From: Myxococcales bacterium
Lineage (GTDB): Bacteria > Myxococcota_A > Polyangia > Polyangiales > JAFGIB01
DNA length: 64,000 nucleotides
Direction: 5' to 3'
NCBI GenBank assembly: GCA_029880325.1
Contig: JAOUOP010000003.1
Span: forward strand, 1 to 64,000
Shown here: in pieces, positions 44,995 through 54,062 of the stretch
How positions within the stretch are numbered: the first letter of the stretch is position 1
Layout of the letters: the number at the start of each line of letters is the position of its first letter
Notes under the pieces: model-generated
Told to the model about the DNA's origin: nothing
The model's database searches: none
Seen by the model: only the letters and a program-made list of their open reading frames with translations
Made by a program: the position numbers and the translations under genes

Positions 44995-46200
44995 TCATAG
45001 CTTGCTGCCGCCGAGCGTGCACAGTAGCTCGTTGCAGCCGTCTTCGATCATCGCCGAGCGCGCATCGCGCAGTAGCTTCTCCATGGGATACTCGCGCGTC
45101 AAACCGTTGCCGCCGAAGATCTGCAGGGCCTCGCTCGCGACCTCGAAGGCCGTCTGGGTGGCGAAGACCTTGCTGGCGATGGCGTAGTGCATCTGGCCCT
45201 CGCCCAGGCCGTTGAAATAGCTCACGCGCCGCACCAGCGAACGCGCCGCTTCCACCTTGGTCAGCATCTTGAAAAGGCGCGCCTGCATGTGAGGATGTTG
45301 GCCGATGGGGATGCCGCCCTGGATGCGCTCCTTGGAGTAGTCGATGGCGTGCTCCAGGGCCGCCCGCGCGCAGCCGGCCCAGATGGTGCCCATGGTGCCA
45401 TTGGCGCCGCTGAGCACGATTTCGACGATCGGCACGTACATCTCGGGTCCGATGAAGAGGTAGCTGGCCGGCACGCGCACGTTGTCGAAGAAGATTTCGC
45501 CTTGATTCAGTGCCCGCTGGCCGAGCTTGTCCAGCGGTTTGCCCTTGGATACCCCCGGCAGGTCGAAGGGCACGACGCCCACGCAGCCCCCCTTGAGCTC
45601 GTCACCCTCCATCAGGGAGCAAAACAGCACTCCGACGTCGGCGATGGTGCCATTGCTTACCCAGGCCGACTTCTGGCCGTTGATGATGAAGTCATCGCCG
45701 TCGCGTTCTGCGATGCAGTCGGGCTTGCGCGCCGGCGGCTGGAAGTCCTTGGGGTCGTTTTTGAGCATGTCGCTGCCGTGGCTCGGTTCGGTGATGGCCC
45801 AGCAGCCGATCTCGGTCGAGTTTGTTTTGCAGAAACGCTCGATCAGCTCGGGGTTACCACTGAGGCGGGCGAACACACGGTGAAACTCCGCGACCGACAG
45901 GCTGATCGCGAGCCCACCGTCGCCCCAGCCCATCTCCTCGTTGATCAGTGCCCGAATGCGTGCCCGCCGCAGGGGATCGAGGTCGCTGTCGTCCATGGCA
46001 TCGAGGCCGATGCCGAGCGCCCGGTATTGTTCGAAGACGGCCCACAGCTCCGAGCCCTCGGCGATAACGTCGGCCGGATCCGGCAGTCGATCGAGGCGCT
46101 CACCCACCGGTCGCATCACCTCGGCGGCGAACTTGTGCACGGTGTCGCGGATCGCGAGTTCTTCCTCGGTCAGCCCGACCTCGATTTCCGGAAGCATCAT
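44995..46200 (-). CDS. Acyl-CoA dehydrogenase
   Basis: A flavin-dependent enzyme of about 401 residues. It shows WAITEPSHGSD in the FAD/substrate loop, SAWVSNGTIAD, FFDNVRVPASYL and QIFGGNGLTREYPMEKLLRDARSAMIEDGCNELL. The C-terminal signature has IEDGCNE where many family members have IYEGTNE; the Glu position of the base is therefore uncertain. The start is ATG 46200, with GAGGTGAG upstream. Upstream member of a pair with the SCP2-type thiolase. Confidence 0.88.
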   Translation of the reverse strand: MMLPEIEVGLTEEELAIRDTVHKFAAEVMRPVGERLDRLPDPADVIAEGSELWAVFEQYRALGIGLDAMDDSDLDPLRRARIRALINEEMGWGDGGLAISLSVAEFHRVFARLSGNPELIERFCKTNSTEIGCWAITEPSHGSDMLKNDPKDFQPPARKPDCIAERDGDDFIINGQKSAWVSNGTIADVGVLFCSLMEGDELKGGCVGVVPFDLPGVSKGKPLDKLGQRALNQGEIFFDNVRVPASYLFIGPEMYVPIVEIVLSGANGTMGTIWAGCARAALEHAIDYSKERIQGGIPIGQHPHMQARLFKMLTKVEAARSLVRRVSYFNGLGEGQMHYAIASKVFATQTAFEVASEALQIFGGNGLTREYPMEKLLRDARSAMIEDGCNELLCTLGGSKL

Positions 46201-46384
46201 GCGCTCACCTCGTGTGCTCGGGGCCAAAACCCTCCGCGAACTCACTCGAGGACCGCGCCGGCGATCGCTTCACGAACCCGCGGGGCCGTTCGGGCCGAAG
46301 CCCGCCAGCAATTACACGAGTAACATCTCCACGGCGGCGTCACAATCGGCGCCGTGGCCGTACCGGAGCCAAGCTTGAGCGGGC

Positions 46385-47107
46385 TCACTCCTGGCCGCTT
46401 TTGACCCCGTCCTTGGTTGCTTCTTTGGCTGCACCCTCAGCGGCGGTTTCGTCCGCAGGGGTGTCCCCCGCGGTGGCTTCACCCTCGGCTTTGGCAGGGC
46501 TGGCGACCGACTTGACCAGGGCGGTAAGCGCATCGAGCGGCAAGGACTCGGCCATCTCCGCGGCCGTCGTGATCTCGGGTACGCCCGTGACCTTGATATT
46601 CGCCAGCACACGGTCCTCGATCAGCACGTTCACGATCGCCGTATTGGTGGCCTCGAAGTGCTGGGCCATGGCTCGGCGCCCCTGGACCCTGAGGCTGTAG
46701 AAGGGCGTTTCCTTCCCCTGATCTTCGAACTCGCGCTGTTTATCGAAGATGGCCCTGGCTTCGGGTGAGTGATGTAGGTCCGAGACCTGCAGGTGATACT
46801 CGAGGCCGTCGCGCACATAGATGCGTCGCGCGACGGTCATGGTGCCGCCGTTGGGCAGGCCGCGGGTCACCGGCTGCGAGATGCCCTTGGCGCGGAAGGC
46901 GCCGATGCTGTCGGGCAGTGCCTTGGCCATCACCTTGGCTGCCAGGGGTTGGCCTTCGGGCGGGGGCAGGCCCTGCAGGTCCCGGGTCGGCCGGTCGCTG
47001 GCGAGCGGGGCTTGTGCGGAACGGTCAGGCGCTGAATCGTCTTCACAGGTGCACGCCGACAGGCATGAGGCCAGACACAGAAAAGCCATTTGCAGTCGCG
47101 AAGTCAT
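46385..47107 (-). CDS. Lipoprotein of unknown function
   Basis: A 240-residue lipoprotein (signal to SCLSAC, Cys19). The central domain (about 60-195) has a well-formed alpha/beta pattern: MAKALPDSIGAFRAKG, TMTVARRIYVRDGLEYHLQVSDL, AMAQHFEATNTAIVNVLIEDRVLANIKVTG. A Glu/Ala-rich tail follows. Similar domains occur in uncharacterised myxobacterial and planctomycete proteins, but none is named. A 21-bp perfect hairpin ending in TTTT lies 11 bases upstream of its ATG, so expression is either terminator-attenuated or starts within a very short leader. Confidence 0.7.
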   Translation of the reverse strand: MTSRLQMAFLCLASCLSACTCEDDSAPDRSAQAPLASDRPTRDLQGLPPPEGQPLAAKVMAKALPDSIGAFRAKGISQPVTRGLPNGGTMTVARRIYVRDGLEYHLQVSDLHHSPEARAIFDKQREFEDQGKETPFYSLRVQGRRAMAQHFEATNTAIVNVLIEDRVLANIKVTGVPEITTAAEMAESLPLDALTALVKSVASPAKAEGEATAGDTPADETAAEGAAKEATKDGVKSGQE

Positions 47108-47118
47108 GGTGGCGGAGC

Positions 47119-47167
47119 AAAACCCAGCGACGCCCTCCGGTCAAGCTGACCGGAGGGCGTCGCTGGG
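47119..47167 (-). terminator. 21-bp perfect hairpin with TTTT (terminator)
   Basis: Perfectly complementary 21-base arms at 47123-47143 and 47147-47167 leave a 3-base AGC loop; on the minus strand TTTT (47122-47119) follows at once. It is a textbook intrinsic terminator for the gene ending at 47189, but the next gene starts at 47107, only 11 bases after the T-run. Confidence 0.8.
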
Positions 47168-47188
47168 GTCGTAGGGGCTCGCCAACAA

Positions 47189-48121
47189 TCAGCGCGGTGG
47201 CGGCGGCGCGAAGCGGTTGTTGTGGGGGAAGGGGTCGGGGTCGCGCCGGCTGTAGTGGCGGTAGGGGTGGAGGTCGATGCCGCGCGCCACCAGGCCCTCG
47301 CGGTCGTCGTAGCGCAGCGTGATCAGCAGATCGGGCTTGTGGCGATTGGCACGGCGGAAGCGCACCTCGCGAACTTCGCTGTATTGGCTTTCGCCGTATT
47401 CGGTCCCGAGATTCTGGCGCTGGCGCCGGGGCTCGTAGGTATTCGAGCTGTAGGCCTCCTGGCGCAGTGCGCCCTTGCTCGGGCTGGCCTCGTCGAGCTC
47501 CAGGGCTCCGGCGCTCGGCGCTTCGGCGGCCCGTGGCGCCGCCGAAGCGCCCGAACGCCCGCCGGAGCGCACCCGCGGACGCGCCTCGGGCAGCGGTCGG
47601 GGACGGGCTTTGACCCGACGCCGGGGCTCTGCCCGACGCAGGGCAGGGCGCTCGCGTTCACGAAAGATGGCCAGTCCGATGACGCCCACGTGTTGGGGCG
47701 TGCCCATGCGCGAGGAATAGCTGTCGGCCGGTGAAGTGAAGCGAAAAGCGGCCACCTGCGACATGCTCTGCCGGAAGCCTTCGATGACGATGTCGTCGTG
47801 GGCGTCTACCAGATAGCCGCGGGCGCTCACGTAGTCTCCGACCTCACCGCTGATCACATCGCGACCGTCCACCGTGACCACCGCCTCGATGCGGCGTCCG
47901 GTGCGGTTCTGGACGCGGATGCGGTAGCGGTCGCCATACTCACCGAGCACGTAGGTGTGCCCATCGTGGTGAAAGGTGGGCAACTCGCGTCCGCCCGCGT
48001 CTTCGACCGTGAGTATGAAGCGGGCGTCGGGACCGCGGGGGTGGGCTTCGGCACTCGGGGTGCACGCGATGGCCGCGATCGATGCGAAGACGGCGCGCAG
48101 TAGCCAACGGGAAGTGAACAT
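47189..48121 (-). CDS. Exported protein, unassigned
   Basis: A 310-residue protein with a signal peptide ending CTPSAEA (possibly a lipoprotein at Cys). Residues about 25-155 form a beta-rich domain (FILTVEDAGGRELPTFHHDGHTYVLGEYGDRYRIRVQNRTGRRIEAVVTVDGRDVISG), a pattern seen in uncharacterised myxobacterial proteins. A long Arg/Pro/Ala-rich linker follows, and a short C-terminal segment has LLITLRYDDREGLVARGI. GAGGCATC precedes ATG 48121. Function unknown; its envelope location is inferred. Confidence 0.65.
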   Translation of the reverse strand: MFTSRWLLRAVFASIAAIACTPSAEAHPRGPDARFILTVEDAGGRELPTFHHDGHTYVLGEYGDRYRIRVQNRTGRRIEAVVTVDGRDVISGEVGDYVSARGYLVDAHDDIVIEGFRQSMSQVAAFRFTSPADSYSSRMGTPQHVGVIGLAIFRERERPALRRAEPRRRVKARPRPLPEARPRVRSGGRSGASAAPRAAEAPSAGALELDEASPSKGALRQEAYSSNTYEPRRQRQNLGTEYGESQYSEVREVRFRRANRHKPDLLITLRYDDREGLVARGIDLHPYRHYSRRDPDPFPHNNRFAPPPPR

Positions 48122-48247
48122 GATGCCTCCAGTTCGTTCCTGGCGACGACGCGCGCCGGGCCCCACGCCCGTGTGGCTCGTCGTCTCGTTGGGTGGAGAC
48201 GTCCCACTCCCGATCGCGATCTGCGCGAGCGCGAAAAAAGACGCCGG

Positions 48248-49594
48248 CTATTGCCAGGTCGTGGCGTGCCAGAGCTTTTTGCCGCGGCGGATCAGGATCG
48301 TCGCCCCGTGCAGCAGGTCGTCTGCGCCCAACCGGCGCTCGGCGTCGATGCGCTCGCCGTTGACGGAGACCGCGCCGCTCTGCAGGAACTGCCTTGCCTC
48401 GCGCCGCGACTTGGCGAGTGAGGTCTCGGGCAAAAGCTCCACCAGCGAGACGCCCTCGCCGCCCAGGCTGTCGCGGGCGTGCTGGGTGTGGGGCACGTCG
48501 GCGAAGACCTGCTCGAGCATCTCGGCGTCCAGGGCGCGCACTTCGCCGTCGAAGAGCGCGCGGCTGGCCGCTTCGACCTTGGCGAGCTGCTCCCGGCCGT
48601 GCACCAGCGCCGTCATCTCGGCCGCCAGCGCACGCTGGGCCGTCCGTTCGTGGGGTGCCTTGGCCTGGACCGCCAGCAGCTCGTCGACCGCTTCCCGGTT
48701 GAGGAAGGTGAACCAGCGCAGGGCGTTGGCCACGTCGGCGTCGGGCGTGTTGATCCAGTACTGGTAGAAGGCGTAGGGACTGGTGCGGTCGGCGGTCAGC
48801 CAGACCGAGGCGCCCGCGCTCTTGCCCACCTTGTTGCCGGCGCTGTCGAGCAAGAGCGGCGCCGTCACGCCGTAGGCTTCGGCTTCGCTGCCCTCACGGC
48901 CGTGGTGGTGGTGGATCAGGTCGACGCCAGCGACGATGTTGCCGTATTGGTCGGAGCCGGCGATCTGCACGCTGCAGCCGTGCTCGCGCTTGAGGTGCAG
49001 GAAGTCGTAGGCCTGCAACAGCATGTAGCTAAATTCGGTGTAGCTGATGCCCTGCTCGCGACTTTCGAGGCGCGTGCGCACCGAGTCCTTCTGGATCATG
49101 GCGTTGACCGAGAAATATTTGCCGACGCTGCGCAGCACCTCGAGGAAACCCAGGGTGCGCAGCCACTCGGCGTTGTCGACCACCATGGCGCGATTCGGAG
49201 TCGCGGGGTCGAAGTCGAGGAAGCGCTGCAAGACCGCCGTCTGACCCTCGACGTTTGCGCGCACTTGCTCTTCGGATAGCAGCTTGCGTTCCGAGTCCCG
49301 GCCCGACGGGTCACCGATCAGGCCCGTGGCTCCGCCGATGAGCGCGATGGGCCGGTGGCCGGCGCGCTGCAAGTGCATCAGCAGCTTGATGGGGATGAAG
49401 TTGCCGATGGTCAGGCTGTTGCTGGTCGGATCGAAGCCGGCGTAGCCGATGCGCCCCGGCGTCGACAGATGCGCGGCCACCGCTTCGCGGGTCGCGGTGG
49501 TCTGATGCAACATGCCGCGCCACTCGAGCTCGTCGAGAAAGGGCAACTTCGTAGCTTGGGTGTTTTTGGCGTCGTTCACGTCGGGGGCGTTCAT
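48248..49594 (-). CDS. tyrS: Tyrosyl-tRNA synthetase
   Basis: A 448-residue class I synthetase. It has GFDPTSNSLTIGNF (HIGH-like), the Tyr-binding SYMLLQAYDFLHL and QIAGSDQYGNI, GNKVGKSAG (KMSKS-like, as KVGKS) and a C-terminal S4 RNA-binding domain. It charges tRNA-Tyr. The ATG at 49594 overlaps the hisS stop by ATGA, giving a coupled hisS-tyrS operon. An open frame extends upstream but contains no part of the domain. Confidence 0.93.
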   Translation of the reverse strand: MNAPDVNDAKNTQATKLPFLDELEWRGMLHQTTATREAVAAHLSTPGRIGYAGFDPTSNSLTIGNFIPIKLLMHLQRAGHRPIALIGGATGLIGDPSGRDSERKLLSEEQVRANVEGQTAVLQRFLDFDPATPNRAMVVDNAEWLRTLGFLEVLRSVGKYFSVNAMIQKDSVRTRLESREQGISYTEFSYMLLQAYDFLHLKREHGCSVQIAGSDQYGNIVAGVDLIHHHHGREGSEAEAYGVTAPLLLDSAGNKVGKSAGASVWLTADRTSPYAFYQYWINTPDADVANALRWFTFLNREAVDELLAVQAKAPHERTAQRALAAEMTALVHGREQLAKVEAASRALFDGEVRALDAEMLEQVFADVPHTQHARDSLGGEGVSLVELLPETSLAKSRREARQFLQSGAVSVNGERIDAERRLGADDLLHGATILIRRGKKLWHATTWQ

Positions 49595-51003
49595 GACGGG
49601 TTCTCTGCTGCCTGGGTACCGAGCCGCTCCAGGATTGCGTCGATCTCCAGATCCGACTGGCTTTGCTTGTCCTGTGCGGTCCACAGGCTGGCGCGCGAGC
49701 TGTCGGCGTTTTCGACCCACACCGCGGCCGCCACGCCTTCGGCCTCGGCCTGTTGCCGCAGCTTGCCGGGTTTGACGGCCTTGGGCCGCAGGTCCACGCG
49801 CAGCCCGGCGCGGCGCAGGTGTTGGCTGAGTTCGAGCGCACGCCCCAGGCCCTCGGCGCGCACCGGGGCCAGTAGCACGTCGGCGTGGGTCAGCGACTTC
49901 GGGTAGAGCCCGCGTTCTTCCATCACCACCAGGATGCGCTCGAGCCCCAGGGCGAAGCCGCAGGCCGGCACGTCGCGTCCGGAGAACATGCCGACGAGCC
50001 CGTCGTAGCGCCCACCACCGCCCAGGGAGCCCGCCAGGTCCGGCACCTGGGCCTCGATGATGCAGCCGGTGTAGTAGCTCAGGCCGCGGGCCAGGGCGAC
50101 GTCGAAGCGCAGGTGTTCGGCCGCGGGCGTGCAGGCGGCCAGCTTGAGCACCTGCTGCAGCTCCGACAGCGCACGGCTGCCGCCCTCGTGTTCAGCCAGG
50201 CTACCGCTCAGGTGCTCGATGGTGGGTTCGTCGCCCAGCAGCTCCAGCAGGGCCTCGCTCGGCGCCTCGCCCACGCCGCGCTCGAGCAGCTCCCGGCGCA
50301 CGCCGTCGGCTCCGATCTTGTCCAGCTTGTCGATGGCGACGATGGCCGAGTGTTCGAGTTCGTTCGGAATGCCAGCGACCTCGACCAGGGCCCGGAGCAG
50401 CCCCCGGTGGTTGAGTCGCAGGGTGAAGTCCTCGAAGCCCAACCGGCGCAGGCATTCGGAGGCCGCCGCGACCACCTCGACCTCGACCACCAGCGAGTCC
50501 GAGCCCACCACGTCCACGTCGCACTGGTAGAACTCGCGGAAGCGGCCCTTGCCGGGGGTGTCGGCGCGCCACACGGGTTGGATCTGGTAGCGCTTGAAGA
50601 CGGCCGGCAGTTTGCCCTGGTAGCCGGCGCAGACGCGTGCCAGGGGCACCGTGAGGTCGTAGCGCAGCCCGAGGTCCGACAGCAGCGTCTCGGCGCCGGG
50701 CGCGGTGCGGCCGCTGCGCCCCTGCACCACATTGGCGTCGTCGGCCACGTGGGCCGAGGCGGCCTGGATGCCTTCGAGCAGGGGTTGGCCGCGCAACAGC
50801 ACCTTGAAGAGCAGCTGGTCGCCCTCTTCGCCGTACTTGCCCAGCAGTGTGCCCAGGCGTTCCAGGGCCGGCGTCTGCAGGGGCTGGAAGCCATAGGACT
50901 CGTAGACCTCGCGAATGACCCCCACCACGTAGGCGTGGCGTCGGGCCTGCTCCGGTAGCAGGTCGCGCATTCCCTTGGCCGGCTGTGCATCGCTCTTTCC
51001 CAT
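49591..51003 (-). CDS. hisS: Histidyl-tRNA synthetase
   Basis: A 470-residue class II synthetase. Motifs include KGMRDLLPEQARRHAYV, RYDLTVPLARVCAGY, RYQIQPVWRADTPGKGRFREFYQCDVD, ARGLSYYTGCI and GGGGRYDGLVGMF, followed by a C-terminal anticodon-binding domain (HADVLLAPV). It charges tRNA-His. It is a full-length enzyme rather than the regulatory HisZ. The ATG 51003 is used; ATG at residue 12 of this chain (MRDLL) is an alternative. Confidence 0.92.
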   Translation of the reverse strand: MGKSDAQPAKGMRDLLPEQARRHAYVVGVIREVYESYGFQPLQTPALERLGTLLGKYGEEGDQLLFKVLLRGQPLLEGIQAASAHVADDANVVQGRSGRTAPGAETLLSDLGLRYDLTVPLARVCAGYQGKLPAVFKRYQIQPVWRADTPGKGRFREFYQCDVDVVGSDSLVVEVEVVAAASECLRRLGFEDFTLRLNHRGLLRALVEVAGIPNELEHSAIVAIDKLDKIGADGVRRELLERGVGEAPSEALLELLGDEPTIEHLSGSLAEHEGGSRALSELQQVLKLAACTPAAEHLRFDVALARGLSYYTGCIIEAQVPDLAGSLGGGGRYDGLVGMFSGRDVPACGFALGLERILVVMEERGLYPKSLTHADVLLAPVRAEGLGRALELSQHLRRAGLRVDLRPKAVKPGKLRQQAEAEGVAAAVWVENADSSRASLWTAQDKQSQSDLEIDAILERLGTQAAENPS

Positions 51004-51038
51004 GGCGCGCCACGGGGTAGCACAACTCGGCCCCGGGC

Positions 51039-51929
51039 TCACACGCTTTGAGTCGAATCGGTCGCGGCTTCGGTTTGCTCACTCGCCGCGACCGACATGC
51101 CCACCAGCACCTGCCCCTGGTGCGTCACGAAGGGCACGATGGTCATCGCCCGGTCCGCCTGCAACAGCAGCGGGGTGCGCAGGCGCTGGGCGTTCGACAG
51201 GTGCAGCCTGCGGCCCCGCTCGGCCAGGACCGAACGCAGGTTGTCGGCCAGCAGATGCACAAGCTCCAGCACCACACCATCGATCGCGGCCTCGTCGGGG
51301 GCGAGCTCGCCGCTGAAGCGCCCGGCGGTGGAGGCCGCGATGTCGTGGGGCAGCCCCACCAGCAACATGCATTGGTGGGCGCCGCTGACCTCGATGCCCG
51401 CGTTGCGGTCCGAAAGCGGCACCGGCGAGGGCATGACGCGCACGGGCTCGGTCTTGCTGACCAGGTCACAGGCCCGCAGCAACAACCGATTGGCCAGGTA
51501 GAAGACCTCGAAGGCGATTTCCCGATCCGGCAGGTCCTGGGGCAAGGTCACCACGTCCGGCTGACGCTGGGCCTCCTCGGTCAGGAACTCCGCCGCGGCC
51601 CGCTCCACCTCGGGGCAGTCCATGTACCCCAGCTCGGTCAGGGCCTGGCCCAGCTCCAGGTGGGCGTCGCGCTGGGTCTCGACCAGTTCGCTGACCTGGC
51701 CGGGCGAGAGGATGCCCAGGGAAATGGCCGCTTCGCCAAAAAGCCGGTCCTCCCGGGTCTGCAGGGCGCGGATCTGTTCGACCTCAAAGGCCGTCGCCAA
51801 ACCGCGGTCGACGGCGAATTCGCCGAGCTTGTTGTTGTTGCGGTTTTGATACTCGACGGCAGCCAGCAGCTGGGGCGCCGTGATCAGGCCCTTGGAGAGG
51901 AGGTGCTGTCCGAAAAAGCGTGCCTTCAT
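51039..51929 (-). CDS. MshEN-like / CheX-like fusion protein
   Basis: A 296-residue cytoplasmic protein. The N-terminal 115 residues form repeated helical units (FGQHLLSKGLITAPQLLAAVEYQ..., LGEFAVDRGLATAFEVEQI, FGEAAISLGILSPGQVSELVETQ, LGQALTELGYMD), like the MshEN/GspE N-terminal c-di-GMP-binding modules. Residues about 130-285 resemble a CheX/CheC-type phosphatase domain, but the catalytic E-x2-N is ELVH (Glu222, His225), keeping Asn230. So it may bind c-di-GMP or a response regulator without phosphatase activity. AGGAGG precedes ATG 51929. It is 35 bases upstream of hisS. Confidence 0.7.
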   Translation of the reverse strand: MKARFFGQHLLSKGLITAPQLLAAVEYQNRNNNKLGEFAVDRGLATAFEVEQIRALQTREDRLFGEAAISLGILSPGQVSELVETQRDAHLELGQALTELGYMDCPEVERAAAEFLTEEAQRQPDVVTLPQDLPDREIAFEVFYLANRLLLRACDLVSKTEPVRVMPSPVPLSDRNAGIEVSGAHQCMLLVGLPHDIAASTAGRFSGELAPDEAAIDGVVLELVHLLADNLRSVLAERGRRLHLSNAQRLRTPLLLQADRAMTIVPFVTHQGQVLVGMSVAASEQTEAATDSTQSV

Positions 51930-52022
51930 GGGCCTCCTGGCGTTCCGCTCACAGGCTGTAGGATAGCCAACTCGGAGGCCTCGGGCCAAAAAGCCCATGT
52001 GGCGGCGCTGGCGGCCGGGGTT

Positions 52023-53384
52023 TCAGCGCAGGGAGGTCAGGGGGATCACGGCCCAGCTGCGGGGGGTGACCTTGACCCGCTGGGTCTTTTGGAAGCCGCC
52101 CGCGCGCAGGGTGATCTGGTGGATACCCGGCGGCACCCGCACGCGTCCGAAGGCGATGCGCGCCGGAAGGGCAGCCCAGCTGCGGGTGTCGGGGGTGTCG
52201 GTGGCGGTCATGGTGGCTTGGGTGCCGAGGCTGATCAGCGCCCCCAGGGTGCCGCCGCCGCTGGCCCGGCGCGCGGTTTCGCCGGTCACGATGCGCGTGA
52301 TCATGCGCGTGATGGCCGAGGCCACGACGGCGCCCTCGGTTTGTTTCCAGGCTTGCCGAGCCTGCAGATCCACCGCCAACATGCCCTCCAGCGGCAGCTG
52401 ACGACCGCCCAGGTAGAACTCCGGCACATCGTATTCGCCACGCGGCTTGCCCAGGGCCGGGTAGTTCACCCAGGTGACCAGTCCCTGGGCCGCCAGGTAG
52501 TTGGCTTTGTTGTGCTGCGCCGGGCTCATGTGGGTTGCCGCGATGGTCAGGGCCAGCCCGATGGGCACGCGTTTGGCGACCTTGGCCGGCACCCGGCCGT
52601 AGTTGACGATGACCAGGATCTCTCCCATCTCGCCGTCCGCGCTGCCCTCCGCGGGGGCGCTCGCGGGGTGCTGCTCCAGCAGCGACCGCAGCCGCGGCGA
52701 CGAGTAGCTGTCTTTGGCTCCCAGGCGGCGCACCGGATCGGCCAGCGAAGCATAGGTGCCCTGGCCCAGTGCTTCGTCGTAGTAGCGCAGGGCCTCCCCC
52801 GAGCGCCCGCTCTTTTCGAAGATGAAGCCGGCCAGGTAGCTGCCCGGCCCCGACAGTGACGCGGCGTGGTCGCCGGAGTCGGCGATGAACTTCTGCATCG
52901 TGGCAAAACGCCGCGCCTCCACGCGCGCCCCGCCCAGGTCGCCCCGGGCCAGGTAGTTCATCATGTTGAGCGTGTTGATCAGCAGCTTCTCGTAGGCCGG
53001 CGCCCGGTAGGGGCCGCTGTCGTCGCTGAACATGTAGCGACCGATGTCGTCGAGGCTGCTGCCGGAGAAGTCGAGCACCTCGATTTGCTTGTCCGCGGTC
53101 TGCAGGTCGCGGCTCGAAAGCTCGAAACGCCCCAGCTGCTGCAGCACCACGGCCCGATCGAGCACCAGCAGGATCTGGTCGCCGGCGATCTCGCTCGGAA
53201 GATCCTCGGCGCGCTGGACCTCCAGCTCTTCGTTGAGCATGGCCAGCGCCGCCTTGGGATGCCCAGCATCGAGCGCGCTGCGCGCCCCGCGCGTGCGCTC
53301 GGCATGACCGGCGCAGGCGCTGAGCCCTGTTAGAAGCAGCACAGGGCCGAGCAGGAACGCTCTGGCGCGTGGGGGGTGGGGCAT
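52023..53384 (-). CDS. COG3014-family lipoprotein
   Basis: A 453-residue lipoprotein (signal to GLSAC, Cys24). The N-terminal half is TPR-like (LDAGHPKAALAMLNEELEV, RAVVLQQLGRFELSSRDLQTADK, YLAGFIFEKSGRSGEALRYYDEALG), and the C-terminal half is a mixed alpha/beta domain with MGEILVIVNYGRVPAKVAKRVPIGL. COG3014 genes are found next to LpoB-like activators of penicillin-binding proteins in several phyla, as here. Probably a peptidoglycan-synthesis accessory. Confidence 0.8.
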   Translation of the reverse strand: MPHPPRARAFLLGPVLLLTGLSACAGHAERTRGARSALDAGHPKAALAMLNEELEVQRAEDLPSEIAGDQILLVLDRAVVLQQLGRFELSSRDLQTADKQIEVLDFSGSSLDDIGRYMFSDDSGPYRAPAYEKLLINTLNMMNYLARGDLGGARVEARRFATMQKFIADSGDHAASLSGPGSYLAGFIFEKSGRSGEALRYYDEALGQGTYASLADPVRRLGAKDSYSSPRLRSLLEQHPASAPAEGSADGEMGEILVIVNYGRVPAKVAKRVPIGLALTIAATHMSPAQHNKANYLAAQGLVTWVNYPALGKPRGEYDVPEFYLGGRQLPLEGMLAVDLQARQAWKQTEGAVVASAITRMITRIVTGETARRASGGGTLGALISLGTQATMTATDTPDTRSWAALPARIAFGRVRVPPGIHQITLRAGGFQKTQRVKVTPRSWAVIPLTSLR

Positions 53385-53411
53385 GGGCCGGTACTCAATG
53401 GGCCGCGACGC

Positions 53412-54062
53412 TCAATCCCGGATCATCGCCTTGGTGGTCTCGGTCTTGTTCTGGAAGAGAATCTCGCCGGTCTCCACGTTCAGCACCTGGATGAAGAGGT
53501 AGTACTGGACCCGGCGCTGATCCTCGACGCGCTCGTCGGTGGTGTAGACCTTGCCCGTGATGAAGTAGCGCGCACCGATCTGCTTGCCCCAGTGGGCGAT
53601 CTGGGTCTGGTCGAAGCCGTCGCCGTACTGGCGCCGGATCTCCTCCATCATGCTCTGCTGGTTCTGCAGGCTGATGACCTTGACCGCGCCCCAGTTGATC
53701 AGCTCGGTCTCGATGTCGCTGATCAGGGCGTTGAGGGCGCTGTCGATGTGCTCGGAGGTCTCGTTCTGCAGCGGCAGCACGCTGACGGCGGGCCGGTCCT
53801 CCTGCATCCAGCGCTGGACCACGGCCGAGTTGCGCATGGTCTTCATGTTCTCCTGCATCATCTGCTGCAGGTCGCGCTTGTCGAGGCCGGTGCTCATGGC
53901 GTGGTGATCGAGGCCGGGCTCGTCGCTGCCGCGCACGGCCCGCGGTCCGCTGCTACAGGCGGTGAGCGAAAGCCCCAGCAGGGCCAGCACGGCCCACCGG
54001 AGACCGCGGGCGCTCGGGTGGCGGGGCTGGCTAGAGCGCCGACCGGTTTGAAATCGCCGCAA
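53412..54062 (-). CDS. LpoB-like penicillin-binding-protein activator lipoprotein
   Basis: A lipoprotein with the PenLpoB-type domain: DLQQMMQENMKTMRNSAVVQRW, RPAVSVLPLQNETSEHIDSALNALISDIETELIN, GKQIGARYFITGKVYTTDER and FIQVLNVETGEILFQNK. LpoB activates class A penicillin-binding proteins from the outer membrane. The start is uncertain. TTG 54062 gives an Arg-rich signal to LGLSLTAC; GTG 53990 gives a shorter signal lacking positive charge; the frame runs to an ATG at 54248 through a large inverted repeat. It lies upstream of the COG3014 gene (27-base gap). Confidence 0.82.
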   Translation of the reverse strand: MRRFQTGRRSSQPRHPSARGLRWAVLALLGLSLTACSSGPRAVRGSDEPGLDHHAMSTGLDKRDLQQMMQENMKTMRNSAVVQRWMQEDRPAVSVLPLQNETSEHIDSALNALISDIETELINWGAVKVISLQNQQSMMEEIRRQYGDGFDQTQIAHWGKQIGARYFITGKVYTTDERVEDQRRVQYYLFIQVLNVETGEILFQNKTETTKAMIRD

